Assembly (NCBI RefSeq): GCF_000190635.1
Contig: NC_015172.1
Span: 3,100,001 to 3,164,000, forward strand
Reading direction: 5' to 3'
Length of the DNA stretch: 64,000 bases
Source of the DNA: Syntrophobotulus glycolicus DSM 8271
Lineage (GTDB): Bacteria > Bacillota > Desulfitobacteriia > Desulfitobacteriales > Syntrophobotulaceae
Of the stretch, positions 43,090 through 51,293 are shown one piece after another. How positions within the stretch are numbered: the stretch's first letter is position 1; every line of letters starts with the position of its first letter. The translations under genes and the position numbers were made by a program. The notes under the pieces were generated by a model. That model searched no databases. It saw only the letters and a list, made by a program, of their open reading frames with translations, and was not told the origin of the DNA.

Positions 43090-43215
43090 TTTTTTATAAA
43101 CCCCCTAAATGATTATTTTCTCCTCAAAGAGAGGTAAGTCCTGCTTTCATCAATATCATTATATTTTTCTCCCGGAACGAAGACAAGCCCTTTACCAAAA
43201 CTTTACACCGTTGTG

Positions 43216-43263
43216 TCAAAAAGAGCATCACGGATGGCCTGGCGTCAGCAGGCCGCCCGTGAT
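43216..43263 (-). terminator. Intergenic terminator/attenuator between gcl and hyi
   Basis: ATCACGG...CAGGCC-type hairpin: 43227-43233 pairs with 43257-43263 and GGCCTG pairs with CAGGCC inside. On the minus strand it is followed by CTTTTTG. It would end part of the gcl transcripts before hyi. Confidence 0.7.
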
Positions 43264-43281
43264 TCTGCCTTGGATACCGGC

Positions 43282-45048
43282 TTAGAAAACTTCTTGAACA
43301 CCGCCGATTGTGCCATCGGTCGAAACCGAACACATCGCCTGCGGATCAACCAGCAGCTCAATCAGATATGGTCTGCCGGAAGTAAAGGCTCTGTCCAGCG
43401 CTTCCCCAATTTTGTTGGGGTCCTGCACCTGCTCCGCGCCCAGACCAAATCCTTTCGCTACCGTCACAAAATCAATCCCCCGGTAATCCCCATTATTGCA
43501 ATACTGCAGGTCTGTGGAAATCCAGCGTTTATCGAAAAACATATTTTGCTGCTGGCGGATCAGCCCCAACAGAGAATTGTTCAACAGGAAGACCACGATA
43601 GGAATATTGTGTTTAGCCGCTGTCGCCAAATCCCCGATCGACATCCCCAGACTGCCGTCCCCCAGGAGGTTGACACACTGTTTTTCCGGATAGGCCAGTT
43701 TTGCCGCCATCGCAGCCCCCAGCCCCCAGCCCATGTTGCCGGCGCGGCCGGTAATCAGGTAGCTTTTAGGCTCATAGGCCTCAAAGATCTGGGAAGAAAG
43801 AATCTGGCTGATTCCACAGTCGTGAGTCACTACCGCATCCCTGTCCAGATACTTTCTCAGCTCGGCAATCGCTCTTTGCGGCTTCATCGGGTACATGTCA
43901 AAATCAGTTCTGCGGGCATAGGCCTGTTTTTCTTCAGCCCTTTCTTTGATCTTCCATTTAAACGAAGTGCCCTGATCGCCGGTCCCCTGTTTGATCTCTT
44001 TGACCAACTCTGTCATAAAATTCTTCACATCGGCATGGATATTCAGATCAGCCTGAACAGATTTATTGAATCCCTCACTGTCAATATTGACCTGGATGAA
44101 CCGGCGCTCTTTCGTAAACAAGCTCAGATTACCGGTCGTCCGGTCTGAGAAACGCCCCCCCAGATTGATCACCAGATCCGACTCCAGCAAGGTCTTATTG
44201 CCGTACGGAGAATTACAGATCGTTCCCACCATCCCCGCATAAAGAGCATGATCATTGGGAAAGCAGTCTTTGCCCATTAAGGTGGCAACCACGGGCACAT
44301 TCAGGAGTTCAGCCAATTCTCTGAGCTCTTGATGAGCATTGCTCAGGTTTACTCCGCCGCCGACCATGATCACAGGCTTTTGGGCCTGCCTGATCATGGA
44401 AAGAGCGGACTGCACAGCCTGAGGCTCAACGGGCGGAGCTGACGGAATGTCTTCCTCGTCGTTCAGCCATTTTTCCAGATCAATACTCAGAACAGTCTTC
44501 TGGACATCGAGCGGCAGATCGAGCAGGACGGGACCCCTTTTGCCGGTCGTCGCCTTATTCCAGGCCTCTTTGATGATAAAAGGCATCTCAAAAGCCTGAT
44601 CAACGAGATAAGCCGCTTTCGTCACAGGCTTAGCCATTTCTACTATAGGCGCTTCCTGGAAAGCGTCTTTGCCGATCAAAGCAACCGGGACCTGACCGGT
44701 TATGGCCAGCATCGGGGTCGCATCACCGTAGGCTCCGTACAGCCCAGTCAGGAAATTGGTTGCCCCCGGCCCGGAAGTGGCCGCACAGACAGCCATCTTC
44801 CCCGTCGCCCTGTAGTATCCGTCCGCCATAAACGCGGCCATTTGTTCATGCCTCACATTTATAGAGCGAATCGCCCCCTGCTCCCTTACCGCATCGTAAA
44901 AAGGCAGGATGGCCGCTCCCGGAATCCCAAAGAGATGTTCTACCCCCTTATGCTGCAAAAATCTGGCGAGCAGCTCAGCACAGGTGATTGTTGTCGCTCC
45001 TTCTTCATTAGCTGTTTTCTTTTCTTCTTTTTCTCCCCACAAAGCCAT
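43282..45048 (-). CDS. gcl: Glyoxylate carboligase-like ThDP enzyme (retains the catalytic Glu)
   Basis: A 588-residue ThDP enzyme with an extra N-terminal 22 residues. Motifs: FGIPGAAILPFYDAV, ATSGPGATNFLTGLYGA, the ThDP site LLGDGSLGMSIGDLATAAKH and NNSLLGLIRQQQNMFF, the last closely like Gcl. It would join two glyoxylates to tartronate semialdehyde and CO2. Unlike E. coli Gcl, which has Val51 at the position of the cofactor-activating Glu, this protein reads VRHEQMAAFMADGY with Glu (E68), as in acetolactate synthase. Context (hyi, glxR, glxK) supports the glyoxylate role. ATG 45048 has AAGGAGG upstream. An acetolactate-synthase-like activity is the main alternative. Confidence 0.82.
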   Translation of the reverse strand: MALWGEKEEKKTANEEGATTITCAELLARFLQHKGVEHLFGIPGAAILPFYDAVREQGAIRSINVRHEQMAAFMADGYYRATGKMAVCAATSGPGATNFLTGLYGAYGDATPMLAITGQVPVALIGKDAFQEAPIVEMAKPVTKAAYLVDQAFEMPFIIKEAWNKATTGKRGPVLLDLPLDVQKTVLSIDLEKWLNDEEDIPSAPPVEPQAVQSALSMIRQAQKPVIMVGGGVNLSNAHQELRELAELLNVPVVATLMGKDCFPNDHALYAGMVGTICNSPYGNKTLLESDLVINLGGRFSDRTTGNLSLFTKERRFIQVNIDSEGFNKSVQADLNIHADVKNFMTELVKEIKQGTGDQGTSFKWKIKERAEEKQAYARRTDFDMYPMKPQRAIAELRKYLDRDAVVTHDCGISQILSSQIFEAYEPKSYLITGRAGNMGWGLGAAMAAKLAYPEKQCVNLLGDGSLGMSIGDLATAAKHNIPIVVFLLNNSLLGLIRQQQNMFFDKRWISTDLQYCNNGDYRGIDFVTVAKGFGLGAEQVQDPNKIGEALDRAFTSGRPYLIELLVDPQAMCSVSTDGTIGGVQEVF

Positions 45049-45075
45049 AACAAAACCTCCTTCGTTTCATATTGC

Positions 45076-45344
45076 AAAACATTGTTTCATAATTTCTTGT
45101 TTTTTATCTCAGCTAATGGCTTAGCTGATCTCTTCGGGATTTTTCATTCTTTTGTTTGTGTTTCGTCCAGGCACACTTTTTCTTATCTTCTTGTTTGTTT
45201 TATATCTTGAAACATCGTTTCATATAATTCTGATTTTTTTAAGCTGTTTCCAGCTAAATGATTGAAAAAGTATGATGGCTCTCCCATGATTTTTCTCTTT
45301 GTCCCTCGCTCCTTTATCGTTTCATTATCCGAAACTACGTTTCA
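45076..45344 (-). promoter_or_regulatory. Three GAAAC-N3-GTTTC palindromes upstream of gcl
   Basis: Related palindromes lie at 45076-45090 (AAAACATTGTTTCAT), 45208-45222 (TGAAACATCGTTTCA, perfect outside the centre) and 45330-45344 (CGAAACTACGTTTCA), with an extra half site CGTTTCAT at 45319. Spacing is 132 and 122 bp. They look like the operator of a dimeric regulator controlling the glyoxylate operon; RpiR-type regulators use similar GAAA/TTTC sites. No regulator gene lies nearby. The rest of 45049-45672 shows no gene. Confidence 0.65.
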
Positions 45345-45672
45345 TTATTTTCAGTGTCTGAAAATATCATAATGCATCAAATACACGTTGTCAATAACAA
45401 TTTTCCGCGTGATCTAAAAAAGGCGTGTGCTCTAAAAAATAAGCGAAACAATGAGAAAACGTTCCAAAGATCACAGGTCAAGCTGAGCGCCTTGGCCCGG
45501 CCAGTGTTTTCAGCCCTTGGGATCTGAAGGATTGGGGGTTTTAAACAGGTAATGCAGCATCATACTTGCTGTTGCCAGCTTATATTTTTTCTCTGATGAT
45601 GCTTTTAGGGTTTCTCGTTTTTATATTATTCATGTCTTTGCTCCTCACATCGTTTATTCGGGCAAAGCCTCC

Positions 45673-46233
45673 TTAAGTAAGAATACAGAGCTCGGACCAA
45701 AGTTTGTTGTGAAAATCAATTTTGACACAGGTTCCGACATCAGGAATATAGAAGGCCTGATGAAAATAATAATACAGCAATGCGCCGATCACTCCCCCGT
45801 GGGTGACAATCAAAGCATTATCCTGCTGATAGGGCTGAAGAAAACCGGTTACCCTGTTCATACATTCAAGCAATGTCTCCCCATGGGGAGGAGCATATTG
45901 GTATGGGTCCTCCAGCCAGAGCTTCTGGTATTCTTCATCACAGGCCTTGATTTCATCAAAGGTCAGGCCCTCCCAGGAGCCAAAGTTCAATTCTCTGATC
46001 TGTTTGCTGACCACGAGCTTCAGCTTTTTTCCCTGCGCTACCTCTTCGGCGATCATCCGGCATCTTTGCAGATCGCTGGAGATTACCACAGCGAGATTTT
46101 CCAGGCCCCTGAGATAATCGATCATTTTTTCTTTCTGGACAAGCCCTTTTTCCGACAGCTCAATATCGTTCCATCCCTGGTACCTGCGCTGGAGGTTCCA
46201 GATGGTTTGAGGATGACGCACTAAATACCACAT
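45673..46233 (-). CDS. Histidine phosphatase (phosphoglycerate mutase-like) family protein
   Basis: A 186-residue branch-1 histidine phosphatase: LVRHPQTIWNLQRRYQGWND holds the phospho-acceptor His (RHP instead of the common RHG), VVISSDLQRCRMIAEEVAQG, ELNFGSWEGLTFDEI with the catalytic Glu, and VTHGGVIGALLYYYF with the second His. Substrate may be alpha-ribazole phosphate, phosphoglycerate or another small phosphate ester. ATG 46233 follows GAGGAGGG. It stands alone between the glyoxylate operon and a divergent MFS pump. Confidence 0.87.
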   Translation of the reverse strand: MWYLVRHPQTIWNLQRRYQGWNDIELSEKGLVQKEKMIDYLRGLENLAVVISSDLQRCRMIAEEVAQGKKLKLVVSKQIRELNFGSWEGLTFDEIKACDEEYQKLWLEDPYQYAPPHGETLLECMNRVTGFLQPYQQDNALIVTHGGVIGALLYYYFHQAFYIPDVGTCVKIDFHNKLWSELCILT

Positions 46234-46476
46234 CTTTTTTCCCTCCTCATCAGATTTACCCATCAATCATAATGAATTGCGCGGGATTTATCAATATTAT
46301 GGTCAGATTCATTTCTTCCCGCAGATCATTTCCTTCAATATTACTGCTTTATTCCCACTTTCCTTTTCATCTTATGCTATGGTCCATGATCGTGAGAAGG
46401 AGTAAAAAACATTTACTATGTCAATAATTTGATATCTGTTATAATTTCATTATTAATCGTAAAAGGAGTACTGCCT

Positions 46477-47934
46477 ATGGACCAGCCACGAACAACACCA
46501 AACCCTTCGGCACCTGTTGAACCGCCTTTAAGCAAGAGACAGCGCAGCATTATCCTCTTCGCAGTGGCTGCCGGCACCTTTATGGCCCCTCTGGATTCCA
46601 GTGTGGTAAATATCGCCTTGCCAAGCATTGCCGCCCATTTTCAGGAATCGATGTCTACCGTGCAATGGGTAATCCTGGCCTACCTCCTGATCATCAGCAG
46701 CCTGTTATTGGCTTACGGACGTCTTGGCGACCTGTACGGCCATAAGAAAATCTATATGGCGGGCTTTGTTATTTTTACCCTCGGCTCGCTTTTTTGCGGG
46801 ATAAGCTTTTCTGTCCACGCTTTGATTTTCTTCCGGGCTTTACAGGCGATCGGGGCCGGGATGCTGATGTCTATGGGTCCCGCTATTATTACAAATACCT
46901 CCCTGCCTCAGGAACGGGGCAAGTCCTTAGGGATTATCGCCATCTCCGTGTCGGTCGCCTTAAGTGTGGGGCCGGTGCTCGGCGGTTTCCTCACCGCTCA
47001 ATTTGGCTGGCAAAGTATTTTTCTGATCAATATTCCTGTCGGGATAGCCGCCCTGGTCTTCAGCCACCTGGTCATCCCCAATTTAGACAGACGGCAGGCT
47101 CAGCCCTTCGATGCCAAAGGGGCTTTGCTGCTGTTCATCGCCTTGATCAGCATCTTATTCCCCTTAAACTATGCCGATAACCTGGGCTGGGCCAGCCCCG
47201 TGATCTGGGGCCTGCTGCTGGCCGGAATCATCCTTCTGGTCCTTTTTGTCCTTCTGGAAAAGAAAATCCCTTCGCCCATGATCGATCTCAGCCTGTTTAC
47301 AAACCGTCTCTTTACCATGGGAAATCTTTCGGCCTTACTCAACTACATGGCCTTATTTTCCGTCACCTGGATCATGCCCTTTTACCTGCAGGAAATTAAG
47401 CATCTTTCCCCTTCCGCCGCGGGCCTGATGCTTATCCCCATGCCCTTGACCACGATGATTATCGCCCCCTTGAGCGGAAGCCTTTCCGATAAATTCGATA
47501 CCCGCTATATCAGCTCTCTGGGCATGGGGGTAACCGCCATCGGCCTCTTTCTGCTCAGCAGGCTGGAGGCGGATTCCTCCACGATGTCCCTGATCCTTTC
47601 CTTCATGATCGTCGGATTGGGCTCCGGCATGTTCCAGGCCCCCAATAACAGCGCGGTTATGGGGACAGTAGCCCCCAACCGCCGGGGGATTGCCTCCAGT
47701 ATGCTCGCCATGATGCGCAATATCGGCATGTCCTTTGGGGTGGCCATTTCCGGTGCTGTCTTTGCCCATACCTTAGCCTATCTCAACACCTCGTATTTTC
47801 GCAAGGGACTCTCCGGTGCGGAACTGACTGTACAGTCCTTTATCGGGGCCCTGCATATTACCTTTATTGTGGGGGCCTGTTTTGCCGCAGCAGCGATTTT
47901 CACTTCGTTTGTACGTGGTCCGTTAAGACCGTAA
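46477..47934 (+). CDS. MFS efflux pump, DHA2 (EmrB/QacA) family
   Basis: A 485-residue, 14-helix drug:H+ antiporter. Motif D1/A regions are visible: ATFMAPLDSSVVNIALPSIA-type (here GTFMAPLDSSVVNIALPSIA), WVILAYLLIISSLLLAYGRL, GRLGDLYGHKKIYMAGFVIF and motif C GPVLGGFLTAQFGWQSIFLI. It probably exports drugs, dyes or metabolites through the cytoplasmic membrane. ATG 46477 has AAGGAG upstream; a TATAAT lies at 46440-46445. It is monocistronic and ends at a strong terminator. No dedicated regulator is adjacent. Confidence 0.92.
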   Translation: MDQPRTTPNPSAPVEPPLSKRQRSIILFAVAAGTFMAPLDSSVVNIALPSIAAHFQESMSTVQWVILAYLLIISSLLLAYGRLGDLYGHKKIYMAGFVIFTLGSLFCGISFSVHALIFFRALQAIGAGMLMSMGPAIITNTSLPQERGKSLGIIAISVSVALSVGPVLGGFLTAQFGWQSIFLINIPVGIAALVFSHLVIPNLDRRQAQPFDAKGALLLFIALISILFPLNYADNLGWASPVIWGLLLAGIILLVLFVLLEKKIPSPMIDLSLFTNRLFTMGNLSALLNYMALFSVTWIMPFYLQEIKHLSPSAAGLMLIPMPLTTMIIAPLSGSLSDKFDTRYISSLGMGVTAIGLFLLSRLEADSSTMSLILSFMIVGLGSGMFQAPNNSAVMGTVAPNRRGIASSMLAMMRNIGMSFGVAISGAVFAHTLAYLNTSYFRKGLSGAELTVQSFIGALHITFIVGACFAAAAIFTSFVRGPLRP

Positions 47935-47948
47935 GCTACTTAAATAAC

Positions 47949-48003
47949 AAAAACAGGGAGCGCCGGATCCTACTTCAAGTAGCAAACGGCGCTCCCTGTT
48001 TTT
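47949..48003. terminator. Strong bidirectional terminator after the MFS pump
   Basis: AAAAACAGGGAGCGCCG (47949-47965) pairs perfectly with CGGCGCTCCCTGTTTTT (47987-48003). A-rich 5' and T-rich 3' ends make it functional in both directions. Confidence 0.9.
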
Positions 48004-48074
48004 GACTGCCTCAACTGCTTTACGCTATTATTTCATTCTTTTGAACCAAGTAGCCTTTGTACAGGCGCTTTTTT

Positions 48075-48419
48075 TCACTGAATATTTGTTGTCCTGTCTG
48101 ACCCTATGTCATATAGATATTTCTTTGCTTCCCGATAGAGGCTCTCGGCAATGATCTCAAACATCCGACAGGAAATAAAAATACGGACACTTGCCGGCAG
48201 TAAAGAGTAGCCTTTTTCGACAACAAAGCTAAATTTTTCCCCGCCATTTTGCAGGGCCAGGGTTTCAGCTTCTTTTTCTACCCTGAGCATTAAGGACAAA
48301 ATGATTTGAACCGCTTGCTTTTTGCCTGTGATCGCAGTATAAGCAATAAAAAGAATCACAATAAATACAATGCCCACAAATTCTTTTAGATAGGGCAATA
48401 ACTGCAATAATATTTCCAT
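48075..48419 (-). CDS. Small membrane protein, phage holin (LLH-like)
   Basis: A 114-residue protein with one strong N-terminal transmembrane helix (about 12-31, EFVGIVFIVILFIAYTAITG) followed by an amphipathic soluble part (LRVEKEAETLALQNGGEKFS, GYSLLPASVRIF). This is the layout of LLH-type phage holins found beside endolysins. It lies 57 bp downstream of an amidase endolysin gene on the same strand, in the endolysin-then-holin order. No other phage gene is near, so this is a remnant or domesticated lysis module. The assignment rests on topology and context. Confidence 0.65.
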   Translation of the reverse strand: MEILLQLLPYLKEFVGIVFIVILFIAYTAITGKKQAVQIILSLMLRVEKEAETLALQNGGEKFSFVVEKGYSLLPASVRIFISCRMFEIIAESLYREAKKYLYDIGSDRTTNIQ

Positions 48420-48476
48420 GGTTATTTTTCCTTCCCAGTATCTGAATGCTTCTTTGTTCCCCGCTTCCTTCGGAAA

Positions 48477-49241
48477 TTACTTGTTCCCGCAAATATCCAA
48501 TACTTTACGGCAGGTTTCATAGCGGTTTGATCCCGAAATCAAAATTGCACTGGAGACAGGTTTGTCAGACCCGCCGACGACATAAATATTTTCTGCCCCC
48601 TGAACTGTATCGTCTGTCAGCTGGTCCAGCAGAACAACCGGGGCTTTTAAATAATCAGCCAGGTACCCTGCCGCTCTTTCATCAGCGCCACGATTTGTAA
48701 TGATAAGGTTTTTCATTTTCGCCACTCCTTTTTGCTTGATCAATTCCGTGATCTTACGATCAATCGCTTCCAGCAGGCTATCCCATGTCTCTCCAAACCT
48801 TTCCAAATACTGCATAGGATCGGTATGATTTGTCTCTTTATACATCAAAGAAATGCCACGGTGACTGTAGATGTTATTTTGGGCACTCCAGCCATATCTC
48901 ACACAAGCGTCCGCCACCAGCCAGACTGTACGCTTCCAAACCTGAAGAAACTTTTCTATGCTGTTATCCGAAGGCTCACACATTTCCACCGATAGATACC
49001 TGCTGTTGGCTGCGGGTCCCGCATGCCAGGCCTGTTCGTTTTCGGGAACGGTCTGAATGATCTCCTGCCAATCTACAAAATAATGGGCCGACGCCTGGCG
49101 GTTGCCCGAGTTAAAATAGTCATGCTCATTTTGCGCTGTCGCTCCGGGAGTGTCTGTGGAATGGATAACAAATCCCTGCGGGCTCAATGCTTTATAGGAA
49201 CGGTTATAGGAGATATCCATTTTTTTGACGGTATAATCCAT
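48477..49241 (-). CDS. N-acetylmuramoyl-L-alanine amidase with one cell-wall-binding (CWB2) repeat
   Basis: A 254-residue endolysin-like enzyme. Residues about 1-165 are an amidase_2/PGRP domain: FVIHSTDTPGATAQNEHDYF, SAHYFVDWQEIIQTVPENEQ, AWHAGPAANSRYLSVEMCEP and YSHRGISLMYKETNHTDPMQ with the zinc His residues and catalytic Glu. Residues about 180-254 form a single cell_wall_binding_2 repeat (NLIITNRGADERAAGYLADY, YVVGGSDKPVSSAI, RYETCRKVLDI), usually present in threes in clostridial surface proteins. No signal peptide, so release needs the adjacent holin. ATG 49241 has AAGGAAG upstream. Confidence 0.88.
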   Translation of the reverse strand: MDYTVKKMDISYNRSYKALSPQGFVIHSTDTPGATAQNEHDYFNSGNRQASAHYFVDWQEIIQTVPENEQAWHAGPAANSRYLSVEMCEPSDNSIEKFLQVWKRTVWLVADACVRYGWSAQNNIYSHRGISLMYKETNHTDPMQYLERFGETWDSLLEAIDRKITELIKQKGVAKMKNLIITNRGADERAAGYLADYLKAPVVLLDQLTDDTVQGAENIYVVGGSDKPVSSAILISGSNRYETCRKVLDICGNK

Positions 49242-49286
49242 AAACGGCACTTCCTTTTTGGGAGATACTATTATTTTATGCAGCCA

Positions 49287-49364
49287 TCATCGTACTGATT
49301 GTATATACCAGATAAAAAAACCCGCAAGCAGCAGGAAAACTGTTGATGCCGTCCATTTGATCAT
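49287..49364 (-). CDS. Possible 25-residue membrane peptide upstream of the endolysin
   Basis: A short open frame on the minus strand encodes MIKWTASTVFLLLAGFFIWY plus five residues, a single hydrophobic helix with a positive N-terminus and C-terminus (SVR). A weak AGGG lies 10 nt upstream. It starts within an inverted repeat (49346-49355 with 49378-49387) and precedes the amidase by 45 bp. It could be a second small lysis protein (antiholin or holin-like). Evidence is only composition and position. Confidence 0.3.
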   Translation of the reverse strand: MIKWTASTVFLLLAGFFIWYIQSVR

Positions 49365-49424
49365 CGTCAGGATTCCCTGGACGGCATTTTCTTCCCTGTT
49401 TCACCGCAAGATCAAAATTCAGAA

Positions 49425-49458
49425 AAGCTGCCCTGGGATTTTATGCTCAGGGCAGCTT
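49425..49458. terminator. Terminator after the FmdE gene
   Basis: AAGCTGCCCTG (49425-49435) pairs perfectly with CAGGGCAGCTT (49448-49458); on the minus strand it is followed by TTCTGAATTTT. It separates the metal-transport operon from the lysis module. Confidence 0.7.
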
Positions 49459-49491
49459 CGTTTCCGATCAGATCGCTTTTTCACTTTTCAA

Positions 49492-50100
49492 TTACCAACC
49501 TCGTGTATAACCGCAGTAACAATCCCCACACACAATTTGCCCGTCAACAAGTCTTGCCTTGGCTTCGGCAAAAGGCTCATGGCATTTTGCGCAAACAACC
49601 GTTTTGAACAGGCGGGCCTTTTCAATTACCGGCATAGGCACTTCATACAGATTAAACAAGCTCTCTGGCGGGGAATTCAAAAAATCGGCCGTTCTTTTTT
49701 TCTGAATGGTTTGCCACCTGGCCAGCTCTTCTTCACTTGCGCTGTGACTGACAATTTTCTGCCGAAGCTCGCTGAATGCCTTATCCTCTGCCATAGCGTC
49801 CGGCTTCATGATTACACGGACGGCTTTATTGTCTTTGCGGTTGGCAAGAGTCAGAGCCTGTTTGCCCGCATCTTTATAGATGAGGTTGCCTTTGCCCAAT
49901 GTACATCCTGTCACAACTTGGACCGCGTCAACCCCGCAGGCATCCGTTTCCACTATGGCGAAAAGTTCTTCGTCTTCCGCTCTGGTCACACCCAGGGCCC
50001 TCATCGCCAGCAAGGATTCTTGATAACCGATTGCCAGTCCCATACATTCATGTCCATGAAATTCAATGCTCATTTCCCATTTTGATTTTGGTCTGCACAT
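49492..50100 (-). CDS. FmdE-family protein with C-terminal zinc ribbon
   Basis: A 202-residue FmdE-family protein (named after the E subunit of molybdenum formylmethanofuran dehydrogenase, but widespread in non-methanogens). N-terminal motif: FHGHECMGLAIGYQESLLAM; ETDACGVDAVQVVTGCTLGK carries two conserved Cys; the C-terminus is a CAKCHEPF...CGDC zinc ribbon. Members are linked to molybdenum/tungsten metabolism but no activity is proven. It starts 20 bp after the substrate-binding protein gene of a FecBCD-type importer, so it is the last gene of that operon and may handle the imported metal. Confidence 0.87.
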   Translation of the reverse strand: MCRPKSKWEMSIEFHGHECMGLAIGYQESLLAMRALGVTRAEDEELFAIVETDACGVDAVQVVTGCTLGKGNLIYKDAGKQALTLANRKDNKAVRVIMKPDAMAEDKAFSELRQKIVSHSASEEELARWQTIQKKRTADFLNSPPESLFNLYEVPMPVIEKARLFKTVVCAKCHEPFAEAKARLVDGQIVCGDCYCGYTRGW

Positions 50101-50120
50101 ATTTTATCCTCCCAAAAATA

Positions 50121-51227
50121 TTACTGCAGGGTCAGCTTCTTAAACCCGCCGAAATCCTCTGCCATCCGGGCATAAAGTTTTTCGCCCACAAAGGTCTGGT
50201 AAAGCTCGTCCGCCTTCTTCTCCGGCTCGATATCCTTGAATTGTTCCGGATAAAGCACTTTCCCGATATAATAAGCATCGGCAATCGCGGTTTCAATATT
50301 TGTCGTGTAATAATTATAGGGCATTTGAGAATAGACTTCGCCGTTTTTTACCGCGGCAAGGCTCTGGTAAAACTGAGGATTCTTTCGATAATCCTCTTGA
50401 ACCATTGCGAAACCTGCTAGGTCCAGAAAAATTTTATCCGGATTCCAAGCGATCAGTTTTTCTTTATCCACCATGAATGATCCGCTTTTCCCTGCTTCAT
50501 CCGCAACATTTTTGGCATGGACAGCTTCAAACAAGGAGTATTTGCCCTGGGTGCTTTCAATCCCATGGGTCCCTCTGGCTCCCAGTCCCCCAACATATGC
50601 TGTCGGTCTTTCGCTGTCAGGAATATTCTTGGTCCGCTCATCCAGATCCCCTCTGCATTTTTCGATATAGGCCGTCAGGTCCCGCGCTTTCTGCTCCTGG
50701 CCGCAAATTCGGCCGATCAGCTGCAGGGATTTGCTCACATCCTGATCAAATGCAGATGCTTTGCCATAGCTGACGGCCACCACCGGAATCCCTGTTTTGG
50801 CCTGTAAGGCATCGACTGCGGCTTGATCCGTTGTATAAGTGTCAAAGATCACATCCGGTTTAACCGCCAGGAGCTTTTCGGGATCAGGAGCATTGTTCGG
50901 TCCCCCCGGCCCGATCACAGGCAGCTCGGCCAGCGAGGGGTAAGCAAGGTAATACGCCCTTCCTGTCGGGCTGTCTTTTTCCATTTGTTCAATACCGACC
51001 AATTTACTGTCGCCATTAATATAACAATACAATCTTAAGGCCCCAGGTCCGATCGCGACCACCTTTTCTACCGGCGCGGTCAACTCAACCTGTCTGCCGA
51101 GCAGATCTTCAACTGTCATTTGACTCGTTGCGGCACTTTCAGTCCTGTTATGATTACTGCAGCCGTTGAGCATCAAGGTGACGAGCAGGAATAGGGCAAG
51201 CAGGGAAACGGCTGATTTCCTCCTCAT
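50121..51227 (-). CDS. Metal-chelate/metal ABC importer substrate-binding lipoprotein (FecB/BtuF fold)
   Basis: A 368-residue lipoprotein with a signal peptide ending in the lipobox LMLNGC and a helical-backbone binding domain of the FecB/BtuF class (VEKVVAIGPGALRLYCYING, KLLAVKPDVIFDTYTTDQ). ATG 51227 has AAGGAG upstream. The GPGALRLYCY variant is one I associate with archaeal and anaerobe members found near FmdE, so molybdate/tungstate or a metal complex is possible; siderophore and cobalamin are alternatives. It captures the ligand outside the membrane for the permease and ATPase encoded just upstream. Confidence 0.87.
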   Translation of the reverse strand: MRRKSAVSLLALFLLVTLMLNGCSNHNRTESAATSQMTVEDLLGRQVELTAPVEKVVAIGPGALRLYCYINGDSKLVGIEQMEKDSPTGRAYYLAYPSLAELPVIGPGGPNNAPDPEKLLAVKPDVIFDTYTTDQAAVDALQAKTGIPVVAVSYGKASAFDQDVSKSLQLIGRICGQEQKARDLTAYIEKCRGDLDERTKNIPDSERPTAYVGGLGARGTHGIESTQGKYSLFEAVHAKNVADEAGKSGSFMVDKEKLIAWNPDKIFLDLAGFAMVQEDYRKNPQFYQSLAAVKNGEVYSQMPYNYYTTNIETAIADAYYIGKVLYPEQFKDIEPEKKADELYQTFVGEKLYARMAEDFGGFKKLTLQ

Positions 51228-51293
51228 TTTGTTTCTCCTTCCTGAATTCAGATTTTCCGGGAAATTTTCCTCTTCATCTGTGATTTCCATTGC

